Positions 1 through 8,110 of a stretch of 35,415 bases of DNA are shown in pieces (within the stretch, counting starts at the first letter, position 1; each line of letters begins with the position of its first letter). The notes below the pieces were generated by a model. It was not told where the DNA came from. It made no database searches and saw nothing but the letters and a program-made list of their open reading frames with translations. The DNA is from Actinomycetes bacterium (GTDB taxonomy: Bacteria; Actinomycetota; Thermoleophilia; Solirubrobacterales; Solirubrobacteraceae), in contig JAJYUP010000019.1 of the NCBI GenBank assembly GCA_021792455.1, forward strand, positions 1 through 35,415, in the 5' to 3' direction. Position numbers and translations under genes: made by a program.

Positions 1-37
1 ATTGGGGTTCGCCGTCGATCGTGACTGCTGACTGCAT
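1..37 (-). CDS. 5' end of an unidentified gene (truncated by window edge)
   Basis: Only the first 12 codons are in the window, reading MQSAVTIDGEPQ. The start is well supported: a strong Shine-Dalgarno (AAGGAGG, minus strand, 46-52) lies 8 nt before the ATG at 37, and a near-consensus promoter lies further upstream (110-138). The reading frame is open to the window edge. Too little protein is present to name a family. Confidence 0.7.
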   Translation of the reverse strand, partial: MQSAVTIDGEPQ

Positions 38-109
38 CGGCCTTTCCTCCTTCGGGGCTTCGACTTCGACGCGGACCACGCCGAGCCGCCGATACGTGAC
101 GGCAGCATC

Positions 110-138
110 ATGATAGACAAATCAGGCTTAGCTGTCAA
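110..138 (-). promoter_or_regulatory. Near-consensus sigma70-type promoter for the truncated gene at 37
   Basis: Read on the minus strand, TTGACA (133-138) is separated by exactly 17 nt from TATCAT (110-115). Transcription would begin near 103, leaving a 5' UTR of about 65 nt with a clear Shine-Dalgarno before the ATG at 37. This is the best -35/-10 pair seen in the window; most other genes show only a -10. Confidence 0.75.
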
Positions 139-249
139 GTCTGCAGGCACCGCACATCGCGATGACAAGCAATGCTCAGGGCGCGGCCGCCGCGGTTCTT
201 CGGCGCTCCACAGATGATGTGTGTGCGCCGTTGACGGATTGTTGTATTC

Positions 250-1443
250 ATGGTGTCGACGGGAGCGCAGTTGAGACGCGGCGGGCGGCTCGTCGTCGCG
301 GGAGGTGGCTTCGCAGCGCTCGAGTCGCTGCTCGCACTGCGCGCGCTGCTTGGCGCGCAAGTCGACATCACCCTGGTCGCGCGAAGCAGATGGCTCGCCT
401 ACAGGCCGGCGGCGAGCGCTGAGGCGCTCGGCAGCGAACCCTCGCGGGTGTACGACCTGCTCGCGATCGCGGAGGAGCATGGCGCCCGCTTCCGCGAAGA
501 TCGACTCGAGGCGGTGGCCTCCGAGCGGCACAGAGTGCGGCTCGCGTCGTTCGCGGTGCTGAGCTATGACAAGCTCGTGCTCGCGCTCGGCGCCCGCTCA
601 CGCGTTGCGGTACCGGGCGCTCTCACCTTCCGCGACCAGCGCGACCTTCCGCAGATGCGGCGGATGATCGATGATCTGCGCGACGGCGTGCCTCGTCGTC
701 TCGTCTTTGCCGTCCCAGACGGGTGCTCCTCTCCCCTTCTGCTCTACGAGCTCGCCGTCTCCGCTGCCCGTGAGAATGCTCTGCGAGCCGTGGGCGTGAG
801 CGTCACGATCGTGACAGCGGAGCACGCCCCGCTCGAAATGTTCGGTCCTGACGCTTCACGTGCGGCGGGGAGAATGCTCTCCGATGCGGGAGTGCAGCTG
901 GTCACCGGGGCGGCGCCGATCGCCGTGAGGCGCGATGGCTCGCTGCTCGTGCGAACCGGCGCTGCGATCCCTGCAGACAGGGTTGTCGCAGCCCCTGCGC
1001 TGCGCGGCAGGCGGCTCGCGGGCGTGCCGCATGGAGCCCACGGCTTTGTGCCGGTCGAGCGCGACGGGCGGGTCGTCGGGCTCGAGGATGTCTACGCGGC
1101 TGGGGAGATGACGACCTTCCCGATCAGACACCCTGGCATCGCCGCCCAGCAGGCCGATGTGATCGCCACTGCGATTGCGGCGTCGCCCTCCATCGCGCTC
1201 CGCCTGGGACGCGAGGCATCGAGCAGACGGCCTGCTCGCAGGCTTCGTCAGCCGGCGCGCCTGCTCGCACGATCCAGGGCGCTTCATCTGCAGGCTGCGC
1301 TCGATCCGATAGGACGCCCTCTTGCGAGTGGTGGGGAGAGGTCCTCGACTCAGGCGTACGCCGGCGCTGAGGGCCGCTACCTCGCTGACTGCCTCGCGGC
1401 GCGGATGCCACTGCGCCGCGGGCGCCTCGCGCCGCTCACCTGA
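250..1443 (+). CDS. NAD(P)/FAD-dependent oxidoreductase, sulfide:quinone oxidoreductase-like
   Basis: A 397-residue flavoprotein of the pyridine nucleotide-disulfide reductase superfamily. The N-terminus has the dinucleotide-binding loop LVVAGGGFAALES (about residues 14-26). YDKLVLALGARS (about 99-110) is the usual second FAD contact. Near the C-terminus, DVYAAGEMTTFPIRHPGIAAQQAD is the flavin-binding strand typical of sulfide:quinone and type II NADH dehydrogenase relatives, here with GE instead of the common GD. No redox-active CxxC is visible, so a thioredoxin-reductase role is unlikely; electron donor and acceptor cannot be told. The ATG at 250 has no ribosome site. A TTG at 271 is preceded by GGGAG with 5 nt spacing and still leaves the FAD loop intact, so it may be the true start. 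It stands alone, divergent from the gene at the left edge. Confidence 0.85.
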   Translation: MVSTGAQLRRGGRLVVAGGGFAALESLLALRALLGAQVDITLVARSRWLAYRPAASAEALGSEPSRVYDLLAIAEEHGARFREDRLEAVASERHRVRLASFAVLSYDKLVLALGARSRVAVPGALTFRDQRDLPQMRRMIDDLRDGVPRRLVFAVPDGCSSPLLLYELAVSAARENALRAVGVSVTIVTAEHAPLEMFGPDASRAAGRMLSDAGVQLVTGAAPIAVRRDGSLLVRTGAAIPADRVVAAPALRGRRLAGVPHGAHGFVPVERDGRVVGLEDVYAAGEMTTFPIRHPGIAAQQADVIATAIAASPSIALRLGREASSRRPARRLRQPARLLARSRALHLQAALDPIGRPLASGGERSSTQAYAGAEGRYLADCLAARMPLRRGRLAPLT

Positions 1444-1621
1444 ACGGGCGCGACCGCGGCGGGACGCAGGGCTCTCTGCCTGTCCCTGCGCGGATGAGAG
1501 CAGTGCATCTGTTGCCGGCTCCTGACAACGAGACGCATTGTGCCCCAGGTGCGGCGATGAGGTCTGCGCCTGCGCCGGCTGCGTCGCGATCGACCCTCTC
1601 CTGCGAGTGGGCGGCGATGGA

Positions 1622-2377
1622 TCAGGCTGGGATGCGGGAGGCGAACAGCACGACGGCGACCGATGTAGCGAGGTTGAGGCTGGAAACACCCTTGCGCATC
1701 GGTATCGCAAGCGCCGCAGATGCCTGGGTGATCAGGGCAGCAGACAGCCCGCGCCGCTCGCTGCCAAAGGCGAGAACTGCTCGATCTGGCAGGGCGGATC
1801 GACGCAGCGGCTGCCCACTGGGGTCGAGTGCGATCAGCGGGCGCCCATGCAGCTCGAGGTTCTCGAGCCAGAGTACGGGCAGCGCGAAGTGCAGGCCGGC
1901 TGAGCCTCTGATCGCCTCGGCGTGCCACGGGTCGTGTCGGCCGGTGACGAGCACGCCAGCCGCCTGCGCCGCTGCGGCGACTCGGATGCAGGCGCCGAGG
2001 TTACCCATGTCCCGCGGCTCCTCGAGCAGCACGACCGGAGCAGGGGAGGGATCTGCGAGCAGGAGCGCAGGATCTGTGGTCGGGCGCGATGCGAGCGCGA
2101 CCACGCCGGTGCGGGGCGCTCGCGGCATGAGGTCACTGAAAGCCTGAGCGCTGATCGGGCGTGCGATCTCGAGGACGGTTCGCTGGAGGTCGGGGGCGAG
2201 CTGCTGTGCGAGCCGTTGCAGCTCGTCCGCGTCGGAGCAGAGAACCTCGATGATCTGCGCATCGAAGCGAAGCGCATGCTTGAGCGCGTGAAAGCCCTCG
2301 ATCACCGCGAGGCTTCTCGCGCGGCGCGCGCGTCTGAAGCGATCGACCTGCTGTCGCTCTGAAGCGGATACTCTCAT
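1622..2377 (-). CDS. TrmH/SpoU-family RNA 2'-O-ribose methyltransferase
   Basis: A 251-residue SPOUT methyltransferase that would transfer methyl from S-adenosylmethionine to a ribose 2'-OH in rRNA or tRNA. All three SpoU motifs are present. Motif 1 is RDMGNLGACIR (122-132), with the conserved Asn126 and Arg132. Motif 2 is AFGSERRGL (203-211). Motif 3 is IPMRKGVSSLNLATSVAVV (225-243), which forms the knotted SAM site. Residues 1-90 form the substrate-binding L30e-like region common in 23S rRNA methyltransferases. The length is normal for the family. The exact target nucleotide cannot be told from sequence. The ATG at 2377 has a weak AGGTG upstream. About 180 bp of non-coding sequence separate its 3' end from the preceding convergent gene. 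Confidence 0.9.
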   Translation of the reverse strand: MRVSASERQQVDRFRRARRARSLAVIEGFHALKHALRFDAQIIEVLCSDADELQRLAQQLAPDLQRTVLEIARPISAQAFSDLMPRAPRTGVVALASRPTTDPALLLADPSPAPVVLLEEPRDMGNLGACIRVAAAAQAAGVLVTGRHDPWHAEAIRGSAGLHFALPVLWLENLELHGRPLIALDPSGQPLRRSALPDRAVLAFGSERRGLSAALITQASAALAIPMRKGVSSLNLATSVAVVLFASRIPA

Positions 2378-2452
2378 CCGCGGCGCGCACCTGATCTGCT
2401 CGTCCCCGGCTCGTCCCCGCGAGCAGCCGCTCTCATCTGGCGCAGCTGAGTG

Positions 2453-3133
2453 TCATCCGATCTGGCTGAGCTTGCCCTCGAGCGTGATCATGATCGCATC
2501 GACTGCCTCCTCGATGCCGATACACGGGCCGAGTACGAGCTCAGGGTGCGGGGGCGGCTCATATGGGTCGTCGACGCCTGTCAGCCCCCTCAGTTCGCCT
2601 GCGTATGCCTTCGCATACAGGCCCTTCGGGTCTCTGCTTGCGCACACATCGGCAGGTGTGTCGACGAACACCTCGATGAACGTGAGCTCCTCCGCCTCGT
2701 GCAGCCTGCGCACCTGTTCTCGACAGCGTGCATACGGTGATATGAGCGACACGAGAGCGATCGTCCCAGCATCGGCGAAGAGGTGCGCGACCTGCCCGAC
2801 GCGCCACACGTTCTCTTCTCGGTCTGCTCGCGTGAAGCCGAGGTCGGCACAGATGCCATGCCGGAGGTTGTCGCCGTCGAGACGATATGCGGGCCTTCCG
2901 GATTCGACCAGCCTCTCCTCTACGGCGGCGGCGATCGTCGACTTTCCCGCAGCTGGCAGACCTGTGAGCCAGATCGTTGCGCCCTGCTGTCCGAGCGCCT
3001 CCCACCGACGGGTGCGCTCGAGCGTACCCTGATGCCACGTGATGTGCGCGCCTGCGCGCTGAAAGCCCGCAGGGGGGGCCGAGATGCCCGCTTTCGCAAA
3101 GCTTCTACGAGGGCTCGTGATGCTCGCTTTCAT
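2453..3133 (-). CDS. cysC: Adenylylsulfate (APS) kinase
   Basis: Phosphorylates adenosine 5'-phosphosulfate to PAPS with ATP, in the cytoplasm, for sulfate assimilation or sulfonation. The 226-residue protein has the P-loop GLPAAGKST (58-66), the APS-binding stretch RLDGDNLRHGI (84-94), the ISPYARCR segment around the family's active-site serine, and RDPKGLYAKA near the C-terminus. The frame is open upstream to 3214, but I chose the ATG at 3133 because GGGAGC lies 7 nt before it; that gives a short N-terminal extension over the usual length of about 200. A possible -10 (TACAAT, 3250-3255) is upstream. No ATP sulfurylase or PAPS reductase gene is in the window, so it is separated from the rest of its pathway. 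Confidence 0.92.
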   Translation of the reverse strand: MKASITSPRRSFAKAGISAPPAGFQRAGAHITWHQGTLERTRRWEALGQQGATIWLTGLPAAGKSTIAAAVEERLVESGRPAYRLDGDNLRHGICADLGFTRADREENVWRVGQVAHLFADAGTIALVSLISPYARCREQVRRLHEAEELTFIEVFVDTPADVCASRDPKGLYAKAYAGELRGLTGVDDPYEPPPHPELVLGPCIGIEEAVDAIMITLEGKLSQIG

Positions 3134-3547
3134 GTCTGTCGCTCCCGACGTTGGGATCGCGGCTCCCCGACGGTCGCCAGAGCCCTTCCATTCGTGGACC
3201 GGACCTGGCGCCATCTCCGCATCTGTGGCATTGTTGCCCGTTGGTTAGGATTGTATTGCACCTGGTTGCGGTCTCGAGGCGGTGTGCTCGCGAGAACCTT
3301 GCGGAAGGGCGAAAGTTGCGGAACGCCTGTCTGCGTCGATCGACTCGAGCATCCTAGGGTCGCAAGCGGTCGCAACGAGCCTGGATCCTTCGCAGGCGCG
3401 CCGACGGGCGCGAAATGGGACGATTCGCTGATGCCCGTCTCTGCGCGATCTCTGCTGGAGCTTCCGGCCTCGCTTGACCTGTTTGGGCCAGGCAGGCATG
3501 AGGGCGCGGCCGCGGAAGGCGCTCGCGCCCGCCGACTTGGACACGTG
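3134..3547. other. Intergenic region between divergent cysC and kinase genes
   Basis: A 414-bp stretch without a convincing gene. The plus-strand frame is open across it only because it continues a frame lying antisense to cysC; its translation is arginine-rich and lacks domains. The middle (3230-3260) is noticeably A/T-richer and reads TACAAT on the minus strand at 3250-3255, a plausible cysC -10 element. In the plus direction TTGCCC followed by TAGGAT (3245-3250) is visible, but the spacing is poor. An in-frame ATG at 3431 could extend the downstream kinase by 39 residues. Confidence 0.4.
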
Positions 3548-4513
3548 ATGGGAGTCGACGGAGGTGCGACGAAGACGCTCGCAGCCATACTCGATCCTGT
3601 ATCGAAGGAGGTGTGGGTAGGGCATGGCGGGCCGAGCAACGAGGACTCCGTCGGTGCAGCTGCCGCGAGCGAAGCCCTGTTGAGTGCGGCGGCAGAGGCT
3701 GCCGCCCGGGCGAGCGTCGAGCTCGATGACCTGACGCTCGCTGTGCTTGCGGTCGCGGGCACCAACACTGATGCGGTCGCCGCGCACGTGCGCAAGCGAC
3801 AGCCTGACAGGTGGATCATCGTCAACGACGTCGTCGGCGCCTGGGCGACCGCGACGGGTGGGGGGCCGGGCGTTGGCGTGATCTCTGGCACCGGCAGCAA
3901 CGTGTTCGGCGTCGGGGAGGACGGGCGCACCTGGCGAGCCGGCGGTTGGGGCCACATCCTCGGCGACGAGGGCTCCGCGTACTGGCTCGGCCTGCACTCG
4001 CTCGTCGCAGCTGTGCGCCACCGCGACCGCTCAGGTGCGGCGACGGGCTTGACGGAAGCCCTGCTCGAGTTCTATGAGGTCGACGAAGTGCAGGAGCTCG
4101 TATCGCTCGTCTACGGCAAGCCCCTGAGCAAGCGCGAGATCGCCGCCTTCGCGGTGGAGGCAGCCCGCGTTGCGGGCGCAGGCGACGCCGTCGCTGTGCA
4201 GCTGTTTCACGAAGGGGCTGCGGGCCTTGCGGCTCAGATCGAGACAGTGATCGCGCAGACGGGACTTGCGGGCAGCTTCCCAGTCGGGTTGATCGGCAGC
4301 ACGTTCAACGCTGGAGCGCTGCTGCTGCAGCCGTTGACGGCCGCCCTTGCGCAGGCGGCACCCTCCGCACAGGTCTCCGTCGTCGAGGCAGCGCCAGTCA
4401 CAGGCGCGCTGCTGCTTGCCCTGCGCGCCGCCGGTCACGAGCGCGAGATCACGGTGGAGGAGCTCGATCGGGCTGTCGCAGAGGCGATCAGCGAGGGGAA
4501 GTCGGCAGGCTGA
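3548..4513 (+). CDS. BadF/BadG/BcrA/BcrD-type ATPase, N-acetylglucosamine kinase-like
   Basis: A 321-residue member of the ASKHA (actin/hexokinase-like) ATPase fold. It opens with MGVDGGATKT, the phosphate-1 loop. IVNDVVGAW (about 96-104) matches the phosphate-2 region. GVISGTGSNVFGV is followed by GGWGHILGDEGSAYWLG, the signature of the BadF/BadG and N-acetylglucosamine kinase family. The likely role is ATP-dependent phosphorylation of an amino sugar, perhaps recycled from cell wall; substrate is inferred from family only. The ATG at 3548 puts the P1 loop at the extreme N-terminus as in homologues. GTG 3545 and ATG 3431 are alternatives, and no good ribosome site decides between them. It converges on a PfkB kinase gene, which may be a chance pairing. 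Confidence 0.82.
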   Translation: MGVDGGATKTLAAILDPVSKEVWVGHGGPSNEDSVGAAAASEALLSAAAEAAARASVELDDLTLAVLAVAGTNTDAVAAHVRKRQPDRWIIVNDVVGAWATATGGGPGVGVISGTGSNVFGVGEDGRTWRAGGWGHILGDEGSAYWLGLHSLVAAVRHRDRSGAATGLTEALLEFYEVDEVQELVSLVYGKPLSKREIAAFAVEAARVAGAGDAVAVQLFHEGAAGLAAQIETVIAQTGLAGSFPVGLIGSTFNAGALLLQPLTAALAQAAPSAQVSVVEAAPVTGALLLALRAAGHEREITVEELDRAVAEAISEGKSAG

Positions 4514-4619
4514 GCTTCGACTCGCCCCCGCGCCCCGCCCCCTGTCGCTCGGCAGGGCTCATCCTTCGGTTGCGCGAAGCGTCACGCCTGCGCACGGAGG
4601 ACGGCTTCGCCGCCAACGA

Positions 4620-5636
4620 TCAGCTCGACCGTGCCGACGCCGTCACATGTGCGCGGAGGGCAGCTTCGATCGTCTCGCGTCGGCCCACCGCGCCTGCGCC
4701 CTCACCCACGATCCGCAGATGCGCCGCGACATTGCCGCAGCGGGCCGCCTGCTCCGGCGTCTCACCAGCCGCGAGCGAGACGAAGAAGGCGGCAGAGAAG
4801 ACATCGCCCGCGCCGAGATCGTCGATCGGCTCTCGGGTTGCGACCGTTGGCACGCTGCGCAGCTCTGAATCGCAGAACAGCTGCGTCGGCCTCTCACCCA
4901 TCGTCACAGCAAGCACCGCATGATGCCGCGCAATCGCGGTCCGCAGCGGTCCGCAGTTGGGCAGCTCGGCCTCGCTGACGACCGCTGCGTCGAAGCGTGG
5001 AGGCAGCGATCCTGCGGGCAGGGACGCCGCCCTCAGCAGCCCCCCCGTTCGTGGCCAGGTGCGAAGCAGCCCCTGCGGGGTGATCGCGATGAAGCGGTGA
5101 GAGCGGGTGTCGATGTCGGCGCGCAGGCCCTGCTCCGGAAGCTCAGCTGCCACGGGTGCGAGATGCAGGATCTCCCCATTCACTGCCGGCAGCTGTCGCA
5201 TTGGGCCTGCCCAGCTCAGAAGGCGCTGGGTCCGGCGCTCGCCGCTGCCTTCGGTGAGCAGCACGGTTGTGCGTCTGCTTGGAATCAGCTCGACAGCGAT
5301 CTCTGAGAGGTGTGGAGTGATCAGCGGCAACAGCTCGGCTTCGGCGCCCTGCGTCAGGAGGAGCGTCCTGCACCCGAGCCGCGCTGCCTGCAGCGCGCTG
5401 TAGAAGGCGCCGCCGCCTGGCCTGCACTGCCAGCGATCTTCGCGCATCACCAGGTCAACGGTGAGGTGCCCAACCGCAACGTAGTCGAAGGCGCTGCCCG
5501 CTCGCGCGCCGCCGGGTCCAAAGCGCGTCGTGCCCCCCGACCTCGACGGCGAGGGCAGAGGGGACGATCGTCGATCTGCGAGCGGTGCGCCCATCGATTG
5601 AAGGATGAACGCAGACCTCGATCCTCGCCCCCTCAC
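4620..5636 (-). CDS. PfkB-family carbohydrate/nucleoside kinase
   Basis: A ribokinase-like sugar or nucleoside kinase. The folded part begins near FDYVAVGHLTVDLV. RPGGGAFYSALQAARLG follows as the glycine-rich PfkB motif 1. DDLGAGDVFSAAFF near the C-terminus is PfkB motif 2, with the catalytic Asp and the GAGD anion hole. The end, GNVAAHLRIVGEGAGAVG, also fits the family. The substrate cannot be predicted. The frame starts with a GTG at 5636; an ATG at 5594 gives a protein 14 residues shorter. Neither has a clear ribosome site, and the first 45 or so residues are low-complexity. Its 3' end faces the N-acetylglucosamine kinase-like gene across about 106 bp. Confidence 0.82.
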   Translation of the reverse strand: MRGRGSRSAFILQSMGAPLADRRSSPLPSPSRSGGTTRFGPGGARAGSAFDYVAVGHLTVDLVMREDRWQCRPGGGAFYSALQAARLGCRTLLLTQGAEAELLPLITPHLSEIAVELIPSRRTTVLLTEGSGERRTQRLLSWAGPMRQLPAVNGEILHLAPVAAELPEQGLRADIDTRSHRFIAITPQGLLRTWPRTGGLLRAASLPAGSLPPRFDAAVVSEAELPNCGPLRTAIARHHAVLAVTMGERPTQLFCDSELRSVPTVATREPIDDLGAGDVFSAAFFVSLAAGETPEQAARCGNVAAHLRIVGEGAGAVGRRETIEAALRAHVTASARSS

Positions 5637-5757
5637 AGGACTGTCCGCTCAGCGGCCCTGACGGTGTGAGCGGTGCCGGAGTCCTTCGCGGCACCGGGTC
5701 TGTCGGGCGCTGGAGGCCCAGGCGGAGCTGGCAGCGCTCCTGCCGTGCTTCAGCCGC

Positions 5758-5763
5758 TATTTT
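5758..5763 (+). promoter_or_regulatory. -10 element of greA (near-leaderless transcript)
   Basis: TATTTT ends 9 nt before the ATG of greA. Transcription would begin about 3 nt before the start codon. No Shine-Dalgarno is present, consistent with a leaderless or near-leaderless mRNA. No -35 match is visible. Confidence 0.5.
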
Positions 5764-5772
5764 TCACGATCG

Positions 5773-6240
5773 ATGAGCGAAAGCACGATGGTCACCGTCG
5801 CAGGGCTCGCCGCGCTGCAGGCGGAGCTTGATGAGCTCGAAGGCAGCGGACGGCGCGAGATTGCAGATCGCATCAAGACGGCGCGTGAATGGGGCGATCT
5901 GAAAGAGAACAGTGAGTATCACGACGCGAAGAACGATCAGGCGCACCTCGAGACGAAGATCGCGCGGCTGCGAGAGCGGATATCGTCCGCTCAGGTCGTC
6001 GAGGAGCCCTCCGGGGACAGTGTTGTCGCGTTCGGGTGCACAGTGACGGTTGCAGAGGGCGCCGTTCACAGGCGATGGACGATCGTCAGCTCCCATGACG
6101 CCGCCCCAGCGGAAGGGCGAATCTCCTCTGAGTCACCGGTTGCAAAAGCGCTCATGGGACTGAGGCCCGGCGAGCGCGCTGAAGTGAAGCTGCCGAAAGG
6201 CGAGCTCGTGCTGACGGTCGTCTCGATCTCGGCCACCTGA
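5773..6240 (+). CDS. greA: Transcription elongation factor GreA
   Basis: A 155-residue GreA, close to the family length of about 158. It enters the secondary channel of RNA polymerase and stimulates cleavage of backtracked RNA. The N-terminal antiparallel coiled coil covers about residues 8-75. Its tip carries EWGDLKENSEYHDAK, with the acidic pair Asp42/Glu45 that helps hold the catalytic magnesium. The C-terminal FKBP-like domain ends in GLRPGERAEVKLPKGE, typical of the family. The start at 5773 gives the usual N-terminus; an internal ATG at 5788 is also possible. It has its own -10 element and flanks a CHAD gene transcribed the opposite way. Confidence 0.95.
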   Translation: MSESTMVTVAGLAALQAELDELEGSGRREIADRIKTAREWGDLKENSEYHDAKNDQAHLETKIARLRERISSAQVVEEPSGDSVVAFGCTVTVAEGAVHRRWTIVSSHDAAPAEGRISSESPVAKALMGLRPGERAEVKLPKGELVLTVVSISAT

Positions 6241-6301
6241 GGCGCTGCCGCGGCGGCGGTTTCGGACTCGGGCCGCTCGAGCAGCGGGGGGCTGCAGCCA
6301 C

Positions 6302-7216
6302 CTATGAGGGCTGAGCGCCTCCCCGCTTTCGCAGGCGCCGCTCGGCGAACTCGCCCGGCTTCTCAGCGAGCAGCCTGCCGCCGATCTCGAACGCACTCCT
6401 GCGCAGGGCAGCCTTGCGCTTCTCGATTGCGGCGAGCAGCAGCGTGGCAGCAGCGTCGCGCGCCTGTGCCCGCACCTTCTCTGCAAGGACCTCGAGATCG
6501 TGGGCTTCGCCAAGCACTTCGCCAAGCTCTGCCGCCTTCTTGCCCGCCTTCGAGATTCGGAGGTTCTTGCTGCCTGCCGCAGGTCGCGAACCGTCGCTCA
6601 CCGTCAAGGCCTCGAGCGCATGGCGCAAATCCTTCACGCGCTTGCGCCAGCGGTGCAGATCTGCGTCCGCTTCGGTCCGGAGAGCGCACTTCATCGCCCT
6701 GCGAGCCTGCCGGTAGATCTCGACAAACGCTGCTCCCACCTGCTCATCGGTCGGCGCAGAGGGAGGGCCAGCCGCCTGTACGCACAGGAGCGGGGAGAGA
6801 GCCTCCCGCCGCGCAGATCGCGCCTGGGTCGCGAGCTCCGCCTCCGCCCGCTCAGCTCTCAGCCGTGCCTGAAAACGCCTCACCCAGTCGAGCGCGGCGA
6901 GATCGTGTTCGCTCTCGAGCAGGGCTTCGAGGGTGCTCGAGCACACCTGGGCGTCTCTCGTGCCTGCAAGCGATTGCGCTGCCTGTCGAAGGTTCGCACG
7001 GGCCGCTCGACGCTCGCCTCTGGCGCGGCCCTGCGCGATCAGCGTGTCGAGCGTACGCAGGCGCTTGATCGCCTTCCTAGCCTCGTGGACGATCAGCTGC
7101 ACGTCAGCCTCCTCGTCCGACCCCAGCAGCGCGGTCGTCGTGTGCAGCTGCTGCGCGCGCATTCTCGTAAGCCCAGCGCCTCGGCTCTCACCGTTCCGCA
7201 GACCAAGCTCGCTCAT
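6302..7216 (-). CDS. CHAD domain protein
   Basis: A 304-residue protein made almost wholly of a CHAD (conserved histidine alpha-helical) domain, which in studied cases binds inorganic polyphosphate through conserved His, Lys and Arg residues. Two internally related repeats are visible: VHEARKAIKRLRTL in the first half and LHRWRKRVKDLRHALE in the second, each with the basic helix that lines the binding channel. There is no CYTH (triphosphatase) partner domain. I chose the ATG at 7216 because the CHAD domain begins soon after it and AGGTGG lies just upstream; the frame is open further upstream (to 7486), but that part is low-complexity and antisense to the next gene. Confidence 0.85.
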   Translation of the reverse strand: MSELGLRNGESRGAGLTRMRAQQLHTTTALLGSDEEADVQLIVHEARKAIKRLRTLDTLIAQGRARGERRAARANLRQAAQSLAGTRDAQVCSSTLEALLESEHDLAALDWVRRFQARLRAERAEAELATQARSARREALSPLLCVQAAGPPSAPTDEQVGAAFVEIYRQARRAMKCALRTEADADLHRWRKRVKDLRHALEALTVSDGSRPAAGSKNLRISKAGKKAAELGEVLGEAHDLEVLAEKVRAQARDAAATLLLAAIEKRKAALRRSAFEIGGRLLAEKPGEFAERRLRKRGGAQPS

Positions 7217-7341
7217 CGCGCCACCTGCAGGTTCGCTCCCTGCGGCTCCGTCACCGCGTGCAAGCGCCTGAAGTGGGAGCTTGCAGGGGGCGAGGCGAGC
7301 AGCTGAGCGGGCGGAGGCGCCAAGTTCGCGACAATGGGTGG

Positions 7342-7668
7342 ATGAGCAAGCTGCCGCGAGCGCGATGGTGGACTGTGCGCCGAGCGGCCAACCGGAAGCC
7401 GACCACCTACCGCTGTCCGATCTGCGGCAAGCTGCTGCCTGCTCTGACAGAGCACATGCTGATCGCTCCGGAGGGCGACTTGACACGCAGGCGCCATGCG
7501 CACACCGCCTGCGTGCTCGCTGCCCGCCGCGATGGGCGGCTCGTGCTGGAGGAAGAGTGGCGACGCAGCACGAGCGGCGGCGCTTCCAGCGGCGTTTCGC
7601 TGCTGCACCGGCTCAGAGCTCTGATCACCCTCCTTGGACGCGCACGGTCTCAGGCTCGACGCGGATGA
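7342..7668 (+). CDS. Small basic protein with zinc-ribbon-like CPIC motif, unknown function
   Basis: A 108-residue basic protein. YRCPICGKLLPAL (about 23-35) contains a CxxC knuckle, followed by HMLIAPEGDLTRRRHAHTACV, whose His and Cys could complete a zinc site. Short actinobacterial proteins of this type are familiar to me as conserved hypotheticals with no assigned role. The C-terminal third is low-complexity and basic. The ATG at 7342 is preceded by GACAAT and 6 nt, which resembles the leaderless -10 pattern seen elsewhere in the window; GGTGG directly upstream could be a weak ribosome site instead. Its last 44 bp overlap, tail to tail, the PPOX-type gene on the minus strand. Confidence 0.7.
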   Translation: MSKLPRARWWTVRRAANRKPTTYRCPICGKLLPALTEHMLIAPEGDLTRRRHAHTACVLAARRDGRLVLEEEWRRSTSGGASSGVSLLHRLRALITLLGRARSQARRG

Positions 7669-8026
7669 TGACGCGCCTTTCGCCTGGCTGCCGAAATGGA
7701 TAGCTGTCCTTGCCGAGGTACTTCTTTGCGAGCTTGTCGATGTGCGCCTCAGCGCCCTCATGACTGCGCTCTGCGACACGGCCTCTGATCTCGACGTATT
7801 CGTAGGGGTTCTCGATGTTCTGGACGGTGAGCGTGACCCTAGGATCCCGCTCGAGGTTCTTCGGCCATGCTCTGCCCTCAGCCGTGTTGAGCACGGGCAT
7901 CCCGTTCTCCACATCGACCCAGACAGGCGCCAAATGAACCGATCCGTCTCGCCGGAGCGTTGCGACGTTGCAGAAGTTCGCGGCGCTGAGGAGCTCCTCT
8001 GCGCGACCCTGAATCGTTGTGCTCAT
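7625..8026 (-). CDS. Pyridoxamine 5'-phosphate oxidase-like (PPOX class, F420-dependent type) protein
   Basis: A 133-residue split-beta-barrel flavin/deazaflavin-binding protein. CNVATLRRDGSVHLAPVWVD (about 18-37) is the family's first strand pair. NLERDPRVTLTV and YEYVEIRGRVAE follow the usual order, and KKYLGKDSYPF is typical of the F420-dependent PPOX subgroup in actinobacteria. Cofactor choice (F420 rather than FMN) is inferred from that resemblance. I chose ATG 8026 (MSTTIQ) because AAAGGG lies upstream and the family begins here; the frame extends 13 codons further. A TAGATT -10 lies at 8064-8069. It overlaps the convergent small zinc-ribbon-like gene by 44 bp. Confidence 0.85.
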   Translation of the reverse strand: MSTTIQGRAEELLSAANFCNVATLRRDGSVHLAPVWVDVENGMPVLNTAEGRAWPKNLERDPRVTLTVQNIENPYEYVEIRGRVAERSHEGAEAHIDKLAKKYLGKDSYPFRQPGERRVIIRVEPETVRVQGG

Positions 8027-8063
8027 CCCTTGCCCTTTCGGTCGGCGACGTATGCTCGCATTC

Positions 8064-8069
8064 AATCTA
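8064..8069 (-). promoter_or_regulatory. -10 element of the PPOX-type gene
   Basis: TAGATT on the minus strand. Transcription would begin near 8057, giving a leader of about 30 nt that holds the AAAGGG ribosome site. No -35 match is seen. Confidence 0.4.
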
Positions 8070-8110
8070 GCTCCGCGACGCGCCGAAGCCGTGTGCTGCG
8101 ATGCCCCAGC

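Noticed and set aside
1538-1640. Plus-strand Cys-rich stretch (CPRCGDEVCACAGC) that looks like a zinc ribbon
   Set aside because: It has no supported start or ribosome site and runs on into the antisense of the SpoU methyltransferase gene; the cysteines are probably chance TGC codons.
2783-3547. Plus-strand extension of the N-acetylglucosamine kinase-like frame
   Set aside because: The first part is antisense to cysC and the ASKHA fold clearly begins at the ATG at 3548.
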